In this document: one piece after another, positions 7,573 to 16,252 of the stretch
Numbering within the stretch: position 1 is the stretch's first letter
How the letters are laid out: every line of letters starts with the position of its first letter
NCBI RefSeq assembly: GCF_002834145.1
Contig: NZ_PHNT01000007.1
Span: 1 to 64,000 of the forward strand
Reading direction: 5' to 3'
Source: Roseovarius salinarum
GTDB taxonomy: Bacteria; Pseudomonadota; Alphaproteobacteria; Rhodobacterales; Rhodobacteraceae
Length of the DNA stretch: 64,000 nucleotides
The notes under the pieces: model-generated
The model's input: only the letters and a program-made list of their open reading frames with translations
Told to the model about the DNA's origin: nothing
Database searches by the model: none
Position numbers and translations under genes: made by a program

Positions 7573-8643
7573 TCAGCCCGCGGCGGTCGTCTCGCCGCCG
7601 CACACCGGGCACCCCGGCTGCGGCGCAAGGGTGATGCGCCGGCTTTCGCCGTGAAGCGCGTCGTGGATCAGCATGGTGCCGCGCAGCGGCGTGCCCGCGC
7701 CCGCGATGATCTTGATCGCCTCGGCCGCCATCATGGTGCCCAGGATGCCGGGCAGCGGCCCCAGCACGCCCGCCTCCGCGCAGCTCGGCGCAAGCCCCTC
7801 GGCAGGCGCCTCGGGGAAGATGCATTCGTAACAAGGTGTGCCGCGCGCGGTGTCGAAGACGGTAAGCTGCCCCTCCCACTGCGACAGGGCGCCCGAGATC
7901 AGCGGCACCCCGGCGGCATGGGCCGCGGCGTTGGCTGTATAGCGGGTCTCGAAATTGTCGCTGCCGTCAAGCACCAGGTCATAGTCCGCGAAAAGGTCCC
8001 CGGCGATCTCCGCGGTCAGCCGCCGGTTGTAGGGGCGCACGGCCACGAAGGGGTTCTGCGCCTGCAATGCCTCTGCGGCCGACTGCACCTTGGGCCGGCC
8101 GATGGCGTCGTCGCGGTGGATGACCTGCCGCTGCAGGTTGGCGTTCTCCACCACGTCGCCGTCGATCACGCCCAGCGTGCCCACGCCCGCCGCACCGAGG
8201 TAGAGCAGCGCGGGCGAGCCCAGCCCGCCGGCCCCGATCACCAGCACGCGCGCGCGTTTCAGCCGGGTCTGGCCCGGCCCGCCGATCTCGCGCAACACGA
8301 TGTGGCGGGCATAGCGTTCCAGCTCCGTGGGCGACAGCCGCGCGTCCTGCGCCGGCGCGTCCCGCGGCCCGCCGTTTCCCGCGGGCGCGGCGGCCCGGGC
8401 GCGCAGGTACCGCAACCCCGAACGGTACCCCAGGACGAGCGCGACGCCACCGCCCAGGATCAGCCAGGGCGCCGGGCTGCCGCCCGTGGCCTGCCGCAGC
8501 CCGTGGTCCAGGGGCAGCCCCAATTGCATAACGACGACAGCCGCCCACAACCCGCCGATCATCGCCCAGCGATGCCGGCGCGGGGTGCCCATCACGGCGC
8601 CCAGCCCCCAAAGCCCCGCGGCGATCACCAGCACCAGTGCCAT
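7573..8643 (-). CDS. moeB: Molybdopterin-synthase adenylyltransferase (MoeB/ThiF family) with N-terminal membrane segment
   Basis: A 356-residue E1-like enzyme that adenylates the C-terminal Gly of MoaD or ThiS type carriers. The nucleotide-binding GAGGLG is at 137-142, the DGD acidic motif follows at 161, and zinc ligands occur as Cys271/Cys274 and Cys345/Cys348. Cys288 (in SCAEAGVLGP) is at the position linked to sulfur transfer or product binding in the family. The first about 85 residues add two or three hydrophobic helices not found in E. coli MoeB, so it is probably membrane-anchored. ATG 8643 overlaps the dut stop codon (TGATG), which couples the two genes. Confidence 0.85.
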   Translation of the reverse strand: MALVLVIAAGLWGLGAVMGTPRRHRWAMIGGLWAAVVVMQLGLPLDHGLRQATGGSPAPWLILGGGVALVLGYRSGLRYLRARAAAPAGNGGPRDAPAQDARLSPTELERYARHIVLREIGGPGQTRLKRARVLVIGAGGLGSPALLYLGAAGVGTLGVIDGDVVENANLQRQVIHRDDAIGRPKVQSAAEALQAQNPFVAVRPYNRRLTAEIAGDLFADYDLVLDGSDNFETRYTANAAAHAAGVPLISGALSQWEGQLTVFDTARGTPCYECIFPEAPAEGLAPSCAEAGVLGPLPGILGTMMAAEAIKIIAGAGTPLRGTMLIHDALHGESRRITLAPQPGCPVCGGETTAAG

Positions 8644-9104
8644 CACGCAACCCCCGTGGAGCCGAAACCGCCCCCGCCGCGCGGCGTGTCGCCCAGCGTC
8701 TCGGCCAGTTCGAAACCCGCGCGCACCACGGGCGCCACCACCATCTGCGCGATCCGCGCGCCGTGCGCGACATGGAACACCGCCTCGCCCGCGTTCATCA
8801 CGATCACGCCCAGCGGGCCGCGGTAGTCGCTGTCGATGGTCGCCGGCGCATTCGGCAATGTAATCCCGTGACGCAGCGCCAGCCCCGAGCGCGGGCGCAG
8901 CTGCACCTCGTATCCGTCGGGAACGGCCAGCCGCAGCCCCGTGGGCACCAGCGCCCGCGCGCCCGGGGCCAGCGTCACGCCCGCCCGCTCCGCTTCGGGA
9001 AAGTTGGCACGCAGGTCCGCGCCCGCCGCTCCGGCGCTTTCATAGGCCGGCAGGCCCAGCGCCCGGTCCGCCCCGTCGTCCCAGGTGATACGGATGGTGA
9101 CCAT
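8643..9104 (-). CDS. dut: dUTP diphosphatase
   Basis: A 153-residue trimeric dUTPase that removes dUTP and provides dUMP. The five conserved motifs are present in order: [19 protein letters not shown], the uracil-binding [23 protein letters not shown], and the glycine-rich C-terminal arm [13 protein letters not shown] 9104 gives the normal length. It lies 50 bases after coaBC and overlaps moeB by one base, a gene order usual in Rhodobacterales. Confidence 0.96.
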   Translation of the reverse strand: MVTIRITWDDGADRALGLPAYESAGAAGADLRANFPEAERAGVTLAPGARALVPTGLRLAVPDGYEVQLRPRSGLALRHGITLPNAPATIDSDYRGPLGVIVMNAGEAVFHVAHGARIAQMVVAPVVRAGFELAETLGDTPRGGGGFGSTGVA

Positions 9105-9154
9105 GCCAATCCCTTCATCTTGCCCGAAATACTCCCGCCGGAGGCGCCCGGCGG

Positions 9155-10348
9155 TCAAGCCAGCGCGTCGGCGATCCGCCGGGCCAGGCGGTCGCCCACC
9201 TGCGCCTTCGTCATCCGCGGCCAGTCCTCGACGCCACCGTCGGTGATCAATGTAATGGCGTTCTCCACGCCGCCCATGATTCCCGTGGCCAGGCTCACGT
9301 CGTTGGCAAGCATCCAGTCGCAGCCCTTGCGCGCGCGCTTGGCAGCGGCATTCTCGATCACGTCGTGCGTCTCGGCAGCAAACCCCACGACCAGCCGGGG
9401 GCGCCCTGCCGCCATCCCGGCCACCGTGGCCAGGATGTCCGGGTTTTCGGCGAAATCGAGGCGCGGGGTGCCCCCGGCCTCCTTTTTCATCTTGCGCTCG
9501 CCCGCGCCGGTGACGTGCCAATCGGCCACGGCCGCCGCGAAGATGGCCGCATCCGCGGGCAGCGCCGCCTGCACCGCCGACAGCATCTCGCGCGCGGTTT
9601 CCACGCGCACCACCTCGACACCCGGCGGCGGCGGCACCTCGGCCGGCCCCGTGACGAAGACCACCTCCGCACCCAGCCCCGCCAGCGCCGATGCGATGGC
9701 CGTGCCCTGCACGCCGGAGGAGCGGTTGGCGATGTAGCGCACCGGGTCGATGGGCTCGTGCGTGGGCCCCGAGGTCACCACGATACGGCGCCCCGAAAGC
9801 GGGCCGTGGCGCAGCCGAGCGCCCGCGGCCTCGACGATTTCCCACGGCTCGGACATCCGCCCGGGGCCGTGTTCGCCGCAGGCCATGTCGCCCGTGCCCG
9901 GCCCGACCGTCGTGACGCCGTCGGTTTCAAGCGTGGCAAGGTTGCGCCGGGTGGCGGGGTGCTGCCACATCCGCACGTTCATCGCGGGCGCGACCAGCAC
10001 CGGCGTATCGGTGGCCAGAAGCAGGGTGGAGGCCAGGTCGTCGGCGTGGCCGTGGGCCATCTTCGCCATCAGGTCGGCGGTAGCGGGCGCCACCACGACC
10101 AGATCGGCACTGCGCGACAGCTCGATATGGCCCATCTCGGCCTCGTCGGTCAGGTCGAACAGCGCGGTATAGGCCTTCTCGCCCGCCAGCCCCGCCGCCG
10201 ACAGGGGCGTGACGAATTCCTCCCCCGCCCGTGTCAGCACCGGCGTCACGCCCGCGCCCTCGGCGCGGAACCGGCGGATCAGCTCCAGCGCCTTGAAGGC
10301 GGCGATGCCGCCGCCGATGATCAGAAGGATTCGTTTGCCTGCCAGCAC
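9155..10348 (-). CDS. coaBC: Bifunctional phosphopantothenoylcysteine decarboxylase / phosphopantothenate-cysteine ligase
   Basis: A 397-residue fusion that makes 4'-phosphopantetheine for coenzyme A. The N-terminal flavoprotein domain has the catalytic His74 ([10 protein letters not shown]), the PAMNVRMW substrate motif with Asn124, and the Cys157 motif [10 protein letters not shown]. The C-terminal CoaB domain begins near residue 185 ([21 protein letters not shown]) and carries the ligase motifs, including a KKE lysine segment. The start codon is GTG at 10348 with GGGAG nine bases upstream. It is the first gene of the coaBC-dut-moeB group. Confidence 0.96.
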   Translation of the reverse strand: MLAGKRILLIIGGGIAAFKALELIRRFRAEGAGVTPVLTRAGEEFVTPLSAAGLAGEKAYTALFDLTDEAEMGHIELSRSADLVVVAPATADLMAKMAHGHADDLASTLLLATDTPVLVAPAMNVRMWQHPATRRNLATLETDGVTTVGPGTGDMACGEHGPGRMSEPWEIVEAAGARLRHGPLSGRRIVVTSGPTHEPIDPVRYIANRSSGVQGTAIASALAGLGAEVVFVTGPAEVPPPPGVEVVRVETAREMLSAVQAALPADAAIFAAAVADWHVTGAGERKMKKEAGGTPRLDFAENPDILATVAGMAAGRPRLVVGFAAETHDVIENAAAKRARKGCDWMLANDVSLATGIMGGVENAITLITDGGVEDWPRMTKAQVGDRLARRIADALA

Positions 10349-10413
10349 GTAACTTGCTCCCGGATTGCCCGACGTTTATAGGCTTGGGCAGGCCCTGAAA
10401 CAATGGACAGCCG

Positions 10414-10881
10414 ATGGCCCGGCTCGAATTGACCACGACCCTCGCCGCCCCGATCGCGGATGTCTGGGAGGCGCTGCAACGGCCGGCGACCCTGGCGTGG
10501 GTGTCGCGCGGCTGGCTGGCCTTCCGCCCCATAGACCCGCCGGCGCTGCCCGCGCGCTGGCCCCGCAGCGGCGATTTCACTGTCGCTCTCGCCGCCTTCG
10601 GCATGGTCCCGATCGGCCGGCAGGTCATGGGCGTGCGCCGCCCCGACGTGGCCCCGCCCCGCCGCGCGCTGCGCGACAAGGGGCACGGCACGCTCGTCCG
10701 GGTCTGGGACCACATCATCGAGCTCACCCCCCAGGGCGAAACGGCCACCCGCTACACCGACCGCGTCCGGATCGAGGCCGGGTGGCTGACACCGCTGGTC
10801 TGGCTGTGGGCCCGGGGGTTCTATGCACACAGGCAACGGCGCTGGCACGAGTTGGTCCGCAACGGCTTCGACACGGGATGA
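10414..10881 (+). CDS. SRPBCC-family (START-like) protein, 155 aa
   Basis: A 155-residue soluble protein beginning with the typical lipid or ligand-binding helix-grip start, MARLELTTTLAAPIADVWEA, where x-AP...VW is the SRPBCC signature. The core has alternating beta-strand patterns (TLVRVWDHIIELTP, ATRYTDRVRIEAG), and the C-terminal long helix closes the pocket (YAHRQRRWHELVRNGF). The family binds hydrophobic ligands, but no substrate is predictable here. It is divergent from coaBC and convergent with the ChaN-family gene, only three bases from its end. Confidence 0.75.
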   Translation: MARLELTTTLAAPIADVWEALQRPATLAWVSRGWLAFRPIDPPALPARWPRSGDFTVALAAFGMVPIGRQVMGVRRPDVAPPRRALRDKGHGTLVRVWDHIIELTPQGETATRYTDRVRIEAGWLTPLVWLWARGFYAHRQRRWHELVRNGFDTG

Positions 10882-10884
10882 CTC

Positions 10885-11655
10885 CTACCCGGAAAAGGCC
10901 GCGCAGGGGTCCGGGCGATCGACGCCCGGCGCCGAGATCACCTCGTCGAAGCGCCCAGGCAGGGTGCGGTCATCCTCGGTCTGGCCAACGACATGAACGT
11001 CGAGGTCCGGCGCCACGCGCCGCAGGAACCGGGGCATGCCGCGATCGGCCCGCGCATGGCCGTTGCCCGTGATCACCGCCACCGGGCCGCCGGTGTCGCG
11101 CACCGCGCGCACGGCGGCCCGCGCCAGCATGGCGTCGCGCAGCCGCTGGATGGCGACCATGCCGGGCAGCGCGGATTCGGGCAGCGCGTCGCAATGCGCG
11201 GCCATCTGCTCGGCCTCGCGCGCGGCCCTCTCGTCCTCGGGCAGTGGCCTGTCCAGCCCGTAGGCCGCCGGGTCACCCCCGAAGCTTTCGGCGATGCCCG
11301 TCTCCATCGCATCGCGGGCCTGCGCGCGCGGCAGCCCGGCGCCGTAGATGCGTGCCTGCGGTGCAGCGGCGAAGATCGGGTAATACATCCCGAAATCGGG
11401 CCAGCCGCGCGCCTCCCACTCCAGCACCTTGCCCAGTTTTTCCGGGTCGTCGCGCAGATCGGGCGCCACGCGCGCGGCCTGCGCTGGCGTGAGCATCTCG
11501 AAGACGATCGCCGCCGGTTGCAGCTGCGCCACGCGCGCGGCCTGCGTCTCGTGGTGGGCGGGATTGTCATGCACCTCGCCCAGGACGAGCACGTCCTGGG
11601 CAAGGGCCGTGACGGGCATGAGGGCGGCGAGCGCCGCGCAGAGCAGGCGTTTCAT
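10885..11655 (-). CDS. ChaN-family (haem-binding-like) exported protein
   Basis: A 256-residue protein with a 19-residue Sec signal peptide (cleavage after TALA). The motif GEVHDNPAHHETQ at residues 27-39 is the hallmark of the ChaN family (PF04187), whose Campylobacter member binds haem. The later segment VAVITGNGHARADRG also fits. There is no lipobox cysteine, so it is likely free in the periplasm. ATG 11655 overlaps the rpoH2 stop codon (ATGA), so it is translated together with the sigma factor, suggesting it belongs to the RpoH2 stress output or its iron/haem side. Confidence 0.82.
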   Translation of the reverse strand: MKRLLCAALAALMPVTALAQDVLVLGEVHDNPAHHETQAARVAQLQPAAIVFEMLTPAQAARVAPDLRDDPEKLGKVLEWEARGWPDFGMYYPIFAAAPQARIYGAGLPRAQARDAMETGIAESFGGDPAAYGLDRPLPEDERAAREAEQMAAHCDALPESALPGMVAIQRLRDAMLARAAVRAVRDTGGPVAVITGNGHARADRGMPRFLRRVAPDLDVHVVGQTEDDRTLPGRFDEVISAPGVDRPDPCAAFSG

Positions 11656-12530
11656 GCCAGCAGGCTTTGCACCTCTGCACCCTGGCGTTCAAGATGCTTG
11701 CGCATCTTCTCGAACGCCGCCGCTTCGAGTTGCCGCACCCGTTCCTTGGACAGCGACAGTTCCTCGCCCAGGCTTTCCAGCGTGCGCGGCTCGTCGCGCA
11801 GCTTGCGCTCGTGCACGATGAAGCGTTCGCGGTCGTTGAGCCTGCCCATGGCGTCGGCCAGCCACTGGCGCAGGGCGTCGCGGTCGTGATCGTGCTCGAC
11901 CAGCTCGTCGCCGCGCAGGCCCTCGTCCTCGAGCGTATCGATCCACTCGCGGCCCTCGTCCTCGGCCGACTGCGTGGCGTTCAGCGAGAAGTCGGCGCCC
12001 GACAGCCGGCCCTCCATCATCTCGACGTCGCGCAAGGGCACGCCGACCTCGTGGGCGACCATCTCGCGCAGCTGGTGACGATCCAGTTCCTCGCCCTTCG
12101 CCATTGCCTCGCGCTCGATACGGGCCTGCACCCGGCGCATGTTGAAGAACAGCGATTTCTGGCTGGAGGTCGACCCGGTGCGCACCATCGACCAGTTGCG
12201 CATGACGTAGTCCTGCACGCTGGCCTTGATCCACCAGACGGCATAGGTGGAAAACCGCACGCCCCGGTCGGGGTCGAACTTGTCGGCGGCCTTCATGAGG
12301 CCCAGCCCGGCCTCCTGGATCAGGTCGTTCATCGGCGCACCGTAACGGCGGAACTTGGCCGCCATCGAGATCGCCAGACGCATGTAAGCGTTGATCAGCC
12401 GGTGCAGGGCTTCCTCGTCACGGTGATCGCGCCAGGCGTAAGCCAGCGCGCGTTCGGTTTCCGCGTCCAGCAACTCCGCCTTCATGGCGCTGCGGGACAT
12501 CGTCGTCGTTTCAGGTGTGTCCAAAGGCAT
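11652..12530 (-). CDS. rpoH2: RNA polymerase sigma-32 family factor, RpoH2 type
   Basis: A 292-residue group III heat-shock type sigma factor. Region 2 is intact (RLINAYMRLAISMA, then DLIQEAGLGLMKAADKFDP and FSTYAVWWIKASVQDYVMRNW). An RpoH-box-like segment QKSLFFNMRR follows, and region 4 has the helix-turn-helix ESLGEELSLSKERVRQLE. The segment ARIEREAMAKGE and the sequence SLNATQSAEDEGREWID match RpoHII of Rhodobacter sphaeroides as I remember it, not RpoHI. RpoHII is the arm that answers singlet oxygen under RpoE. ATG 12530 has GGAGGGGG upstream and is preferred to a start at 12605. Confidence 0.88.
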   Translation of the reverse strand: MPLDTPETTTMSRSAMKAELLDAETERALAYAWRDHRDEEALHRLINAYMRLAISMAAKFRRYGAPMNDLIQEAGLGLMKAADKFDPDRGVRFSTYAVWWIKASVQDYVMRNWSMVRTGSTSSQKSLFFNMRRVQARIEREAMAKGEELDRHQLREMVAHEVGVPLRDVEMMEGRLSGADFSLNATQSAEDEGREWIDTLEDEGLRGDELVEHDHDRDALRQWLADAMGRLNDRERFIVHERKLRDEPRTLESLGEELSLSKERVRQLEAAAFEKMRKHLERQGAEVQSLLA

Positions 12531-12591
12531 TGTGACCCCCTCCGGGCGCGTCAGCCTCGGGACCGACGCCCCTTTTGCAGTGTTGCACGGA

Positions 12592-12621
12592 ATGGTACGC
12601 AGCAAAAATCAAACCGGATCA
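12592..12621 (-). promoter_or_regulatory. Candidate sigma-E (RpoE) promoter of rpoH2
   Basis: On the minus strand TGATCC (12616-12621) is followed after 18 bases by TACCAT (12592-12597). TGATC is the -35 element known for RpoE-ChrR targets in Rhodobacter sphaeroides, where rpoHII is such a target. The -10 match is weak. Confidence 0.4.
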
Positions 12622-12640
12622 CATCGAGGTGCCAAGCGGG

Positions 12641-13162
12641 ATGCTGCCAGACCTCACACTGGTGCTCGGGGGCGCAGCCTCGGGCAAGTCCGCCTTCGCC
12701 GAGCGCCTCGTGCGCGACAGCGGGCAGCGGCCGCTCTATCTTGCGACCGCGCAGGCGCATGACGACGAGATGCGCGCGAAGATCGCGCGTCACCGCGCCG
12801 CGCGCGGCCCGGGCTGGGACACCGCCGAGGCGCCGCGCGAGCCCGCCGAGGTTCTGGCCGGCGCCGCCGCCGGGCAGGCGGTGCTGCTGGATTGCGCGAC
12901 CATGTGGCTGAGCAACACCCTGCTGGCCGGGGCCGACGTCGACGCCGCGCGCACCACGCTGCTGCACGCGCTCGCGGCCTGCGCCGCGCCCGTGGTGGTC
13001 GTCAGCAACGAGGTGGGCCTGTCGGGCGTGCCGGACAACGCGCTGGCCCGGCGGTTCCGTGACGCGCAGGGCCGGCTCAACCAGGCTCTGGCCGAGCAGG
13101 CGGACCTCGCGGTGCTGGTGGTCGCCGGGCTGCCGCAGGTCCTCAAGGGGCACCTGCCTTGA
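12641..13162 (+). CDS. cobU: Adenosylcobinamide kinase / adenosylcobinamide-phosphate guanylyltransferase
   Basis: A 173-residue bifunctional enzyme of the late cobalamin nucleotide-loop pathway (CobU/CobP). The P-loop GGAASGKS is at residues 10-17, the RHRAARGPGW segment carries the histidine that is guanylylated, and DCATMWLSN and VVSNEVGLSGVP are the conserved downstream blocks. ATG 12641 gives the normal length and start (LVLGGAASGKSAFAE). It overlaps the following phosphatase gene. The product supplies B12 for enzymes such as Ecm at 44.6 kb. Confidence 0.93.
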   Translation: MLPDLTLVLGGAASGKSAFAERLVRDSGQRPLYLATAQAHDDEMRAKIARHRAARGPGWDTAEAPREPAEVLAGAAAGQAVLLDCATMWLSNTLLAGADVDAARTTLLHALAACAAPVVVVSNEVGLSGVPDNALARRFRDAQGRLNQALAEQADLAVLVVAGLPQVLKGHLP

Positions 13163-13731
13163 CCCGGCTGCACTGGGTCCGCCACGGGCCCACGCACGCG
13201 CGCGCCATGGTCGGCTGGTCGGACATCGCCGCCGACCTGAGCGACGCGGACACCCTCGGCCGGCTGGCGGCGCATCTGCCGCCGGATGCGCCGGTGATCG
13301 CCTCCGACCTGCAGCGTGCGGACCAGACGGCGGCCGCGATCGCGGGCGCGCGCCCGCGCCTTCCCGCCGACCCCGACCTGCGCGAGATCCATTTCGGCGA
13401 CTGGGAAATGCGCGGCGTGGCCGACCTTGCCGACGACGCGCGTCTGCGCGCCTTCTGGGACACGCCCGGCGACGTGCGCGCGCCCGGCGGCGAAAGCTGG
13501 CACGAGGTCTGCGCGCGGGTGAACCGCGCGGTCGACCGGCTGCTGGCGGGCGAGCCGCCCGCCGATATCGTGGTCGTCGCGCACATGGGCGCGATCCTGA
13601 CGCAGGTGCAGAGGGCGCTGGACGTCAGTGCCTACGCCGCCTTCGGCCACCGCATCGACACGCTGTCGGTGACCGAACTCCACCTGAGAGACGATGGCTG
13701 GCACGCCGCGCGGATCAACCACCGCCCGTGA
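13159..13731 (+). CDS. cobC: Histidine phosphatase family protein, probable CobC (alpha-ribazole phosphatase)
   Basis: A 190-residue phosphoglycerate-mutase-like phosphatase. The phosphohistidine motif RHG is at residues 8-10, the acid Glu76 sits in LREIHFGDWE, and the second histidine is His142 in VVAHMGAIL. The start is TTG at 13159, overlapping the cobU stop codon (TTGA), so translation is coupled. Position directly after cobU suggests the role of CobC, removing the phosphate from alpha-ribazole-phosphate. The family is broad, so the substrate is inferred from context. Confidence 0.7.
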   Translation: MTRLHWVRHGPTHARAMVGWSDIAADLSDADTLGRLAAHLPPDAPVIASDLQRADQTAAAIAGARPRLPADPDLREIHFGDWEMRGVADLADDARLRAFWDTPGDVRAPGGESWHEVCARVNRAVDRLLAGEPPADIVVVAHMGAILTQVQRALDVSAYAAFGHRIDTLSVTELHLRDDGWHAARINHRP

Positions 13732-13791
13732 CGGCGGCGCCGTCGGGATCGAGTATTTCGGGCAAGATGAAGGCATGGGGGAGGGCGCGTG

Positions 13792-13832
13792 TTAACCATT
13801 CGGTAACAGCCGGCGGGGTACGCGTTAACCAT
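13792..13832 (+). promoter_or_regulatory. Two CtrA-type half-sites upstream of comM
   Basis: The exact 8-mer TTAACCAT occurs at 13792-13799 and again at 13825-13832, start to start 33 bases, directly upstream of comM. TTAACCAT is the described half-site of the cell-cycle regulator CtrA in alphaproteobacteria. CtrA is known to control gene-transfer-agent and competence genes in Rhodobacterales. Confidence 0.55.
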
Positions 13833-13854
13833 CCTTCGGCAACACCGGCACACC

Positions 13855-15369
13855 ATGGTCTCCCGCGCCTACACCGTCGCCTTCGAGGGGGTCGAAACCC
13901 GGCCCGTGGAGGTGCAGTGCGCGGTCACGCCCGGCATGCCCGCCTTTTCGGTCGTGGGCCTCCCCGACAAGGCGGTCAGCGAGGCGCGCGACCGCGTGCG
14001 CACCGCGCTGGGCGCCATGGCGATCGCCCTGCCCTCCAAGCGAATCACCGTCAACCTTTCGCCGGCCGACCTGCCCAAGGAGGGCAGCCATTTCGACCTG
14101 CCCATCGCGCTGGCGTTGCTGGCCGCGCTCGAGGTGATCCCCGAGGACGCGGTCGAGGCCACCACCGCGCTGGGCGAGTTGTCGCTTGACGGCGCGCTGC
14201 TGCCGGTGATCGGCGCCCTGCCCGCCGCGCTGGCCGCCGCCGCGGAGGAGCGCACGCTGCTGTGCCCGCGCGCCTCGGGCGCCGAGGCCGCCTGGGTCGA
14301 TGCCGCGCAGGTGATCGGGGCGGGCACGCTCGCCGACGTGGTGCGCCACTACACCGGCCAGTCGCCGCTGCCGCCGGCCGCGCCGGGCGAGGTCACCGGC
14401 GACGCCTCGGGCCGCGATCTGCGCGATGTCAAGGGCCAGGAACGCGCCAAGCGTGCGCTGGAGATCGCCGCGGCGGGCCGGCACCACCTGCTGATGGTGG
14501 GCAGCCCCGGTGCCGGCAAGTCGATGCTGGCCGCGCGCCTGCCCGGCATCCTGCCGCCGCTGACGGCGGCCGAGGCGCTGGAAACCTCGATGATCCACTC
14601 GCTGGCCGGGCTCCTCGACGAGGGCGGGATCAGCCGCGCGCGCCCCTTCCGCGAACCGCACCACACCGCCTCGATGGCGGCGATCGTCGGCGGCGGGCGC
14701 CGCGCCGCCCCGGGCGAGATCAGCCTCGCGCACAACGGGGTGCTGTTCATGGACGAGTTCCCGGAATTCCCCCGCACCGTGCTGGAGACCCTGCGCCAGC
14801 CGATCGAGACCGGCGAGGTCATGATCGCCCGCGCCAACGCCCATGTGAAATATCCCTGCCGCTTCATGCTGGTGGCCGCCGCGAACCCCTGCAGGTGCGG
14901 CCACCTCAGCGACCCGGCCCGTGCCTGCGCCCGCGCGCCCCAGTGCGGCGAGGATTACCTCGGCCGCATCTCGGGGCCGTTGCTGGACCGCTTCGACATG
15001 CGCATCGATGTCCCCCCCGTGGCGTTCTCGGATCTCGACCTGCCCGCGGCGGGCGACGGCACGGCAACGGTCGCTTGCCGGGTGCGCGACGCGCGCGCGG
15101 CGCAGGCGGCACGCTACGGCGAACACGCGGCGTTCCGGCTGAACGCCGACGCGGAAGGTTCCGCGCTGGAGGCGGCCGCGACGCCCGACGCGGAGGGGCG
15201 CGCGCTGATCTCGCGCGCGGCGGACCGTTTCGGCCTGTCGGCCCGCGGCTACCACAGGGTCCTGCGGCTGGCGCGCACGATCGCCGACCTCGACGGGACC
15301 GAGGCGGTGCGCCAGCCGCATGTGGCCGAGGCGCTCAGCTACCGGCTGGCCGGGATGACAGACAGCTGA
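13855..15369 (+). CDS. comM: YifB/ComM-type Mg-chelatase-like AAA+ ATPase
   Basis: A 504-residue AAA+ protein. The N-terminal 180 residues form the Lon-protease-like (S5) domain. A Walker A GSPGAGKS lies near residue 217, and Walker B is HNGVLFMDEFPEF. A zinc-binding-like CRCGH..C...C block follows (NPCRCGHLSDPARACARAPQC), and the C-terminal Mg-chelatase subunit domain ends the protein. ComM is a hexameric helicase that extends branch migration during natural transformation, in Rhodobacterales probably also for DNA received from gene transfer agents. Its 3' end overlaps the convergent hydrolase gene by 35 bases. Confidence 0.92.
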   Translation: MVSRAYTVAFEGVETRPVEVQCAVTPGMPAFSVVGLPDKAVSEARDRVRTALGAMAIALPSKRITVNLSPADLPKEGSHFDLPIALALLAALEVIPEDAVEATTALGELSLDGALLPVIGALPAALAAAAEERTLLCPRASGAEAAWVDAAQVIGAGTLADVVRHYTGQSPLPPAAPGEVTGDASGRDLRDVKGQERAKRALEIAAAGRHHLLMVGSPGAGKSMLAARLPGILPPLTAAEALETSMIHSLAGLLDEGGISRARPFREPHHTASMAAIVGGGRRAAPGEISLAHNGVLFMDEFPEFPRTVLETLRQPIETGEVMIARANAHVKYPCRFMLVAAANPCRCGHLSDPARACARAPQCGEDYLGRISGPLLDRFDMRIDVPPVAFSDLDLPAAGDGTATVACRVRDARAAQAARYGEHAAFRLNADAEGSALEAAATPDAEGRALISRAADRFGLSARGYHRVLRLARTIADLDGTEAVRQPHVAEALSYRLAGMTDS

Positions 15370-16252
15370 TCCACCCCGCGAGATGCAGCAGCGTCTCGCG
15401 CGCCTCGGGCAAAAGCCGGGGCGGGAACATGGGCCAGACGTGGGGCAGCCCCGGCGCGATCCGGCAGGCCACGGGCACGCCCTGCCCCGACAGGCGCCGG
15501 GCCATGCGCCGGGTATCGTCCAGCAGGATCTCGGTGTCCCCGGCCGTCAACCAGACCGGGCCGGCGCCCGCGAAATCCGCGAAGAGGGGCGAGGCCCGCG
15601 GATCATCGGCGTCGGCCCCGTGCAGGTACATCCCGGCCAGCTCGCCCGCGCGCGACGCGGGCAGCATCGGGTCGGCGCGCGCGTTGTCGCGCAAGCTGCG
15701 CCCCGAGAACGTCAGGTCGGTCAGCGGCGAGAAGGCGAAGCTTCCCAGCGGCTGCGGCAGGCTCAGCCGCGCGACCTCGGCCAGCACCGCGAGCGCCAGC
15801 CCGCCGCCCGCGCTGTCGCCGCCCAGGATCACGGGGCCCTCAGCGGCGAGCGCGCGATAGGCCGTCAGCGCATCGTCGAGCGCCGCGGGAAACGGGTGCT
15901 CGGGGGCAAGGCGGTAGTCCGGCAGGCACGCCGGCAGCCCGGTCAGCGCCGAGAGCCGCGCCAGCATGGCGCGGTGGGTGCGCGGGCTGCCGAAGACGTA
16001 GCCGCCGCCGTGGAAATACAGGATCGCCGGCCCCTCTCGCACGCCCGGCACGCTCGCCCAGTGGACGGGCACGGCGTGGCCCGACTCCTCCAGCGCGCCG
16101 TCCCGGAAGGCCGCGCCACGCGGCGGCCGGAACCAGAACCGCGCCTTGGCCTCGAAGCTATCGCGCAGCGCGACCGAGTCGTCGATCCGCGCCAGCATGG
16201 GCTTTTCCGTCAGCCGCAGCGCGAGGTTCAGCAACCGCCGGCGCACGCTCAC
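15335..16252 (-). CDS. Alpha/beta-hydrolase of the hormone-sensitive lipase family
   Basis: A 305-residue esterase. The oxyanion motif HGGG is at residues 81-84 and the nucleophile motif GDSAGG at 145-150 puts the serine at 147. The acid and base are in the C-terminal [11 protein letters not shown] and GLPHVWPMF. This is the HSL (family IV) group of short-chain acyl esterases. The start codon is GTG at 16252, overlapping the gshB stop codon (GTGA). Its last 35 bases overlap the convergent comM. Substrate unknown. Confidence 0.88.
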   Translation of the reverse strand: MSVRRRLLNLALRLTEKPMLARIDDSVALRDSFEAKARFWFRPPRGAAFRDGALEESGHAVPVHWASVPGVREGPAILYFHGGGYVFGSPRTHRAMLARLSALTGLPACLPDYRLAPEHPFPAALDDALTAYRALAAEGPVILGGDSAGGGLALAVLAEVARLSLPQPLGSFAFSPLTDLTFSGRSLRDNARADPMLPASRAGELAGMYLHGADADDPRASPLFADFAGAGPVWLTAGDTEILLDDTRRMARRLSGQGVPVACRIAPGLPHVWPMFPPRLLPEARETLLHLAGWISCLSSRPAGS

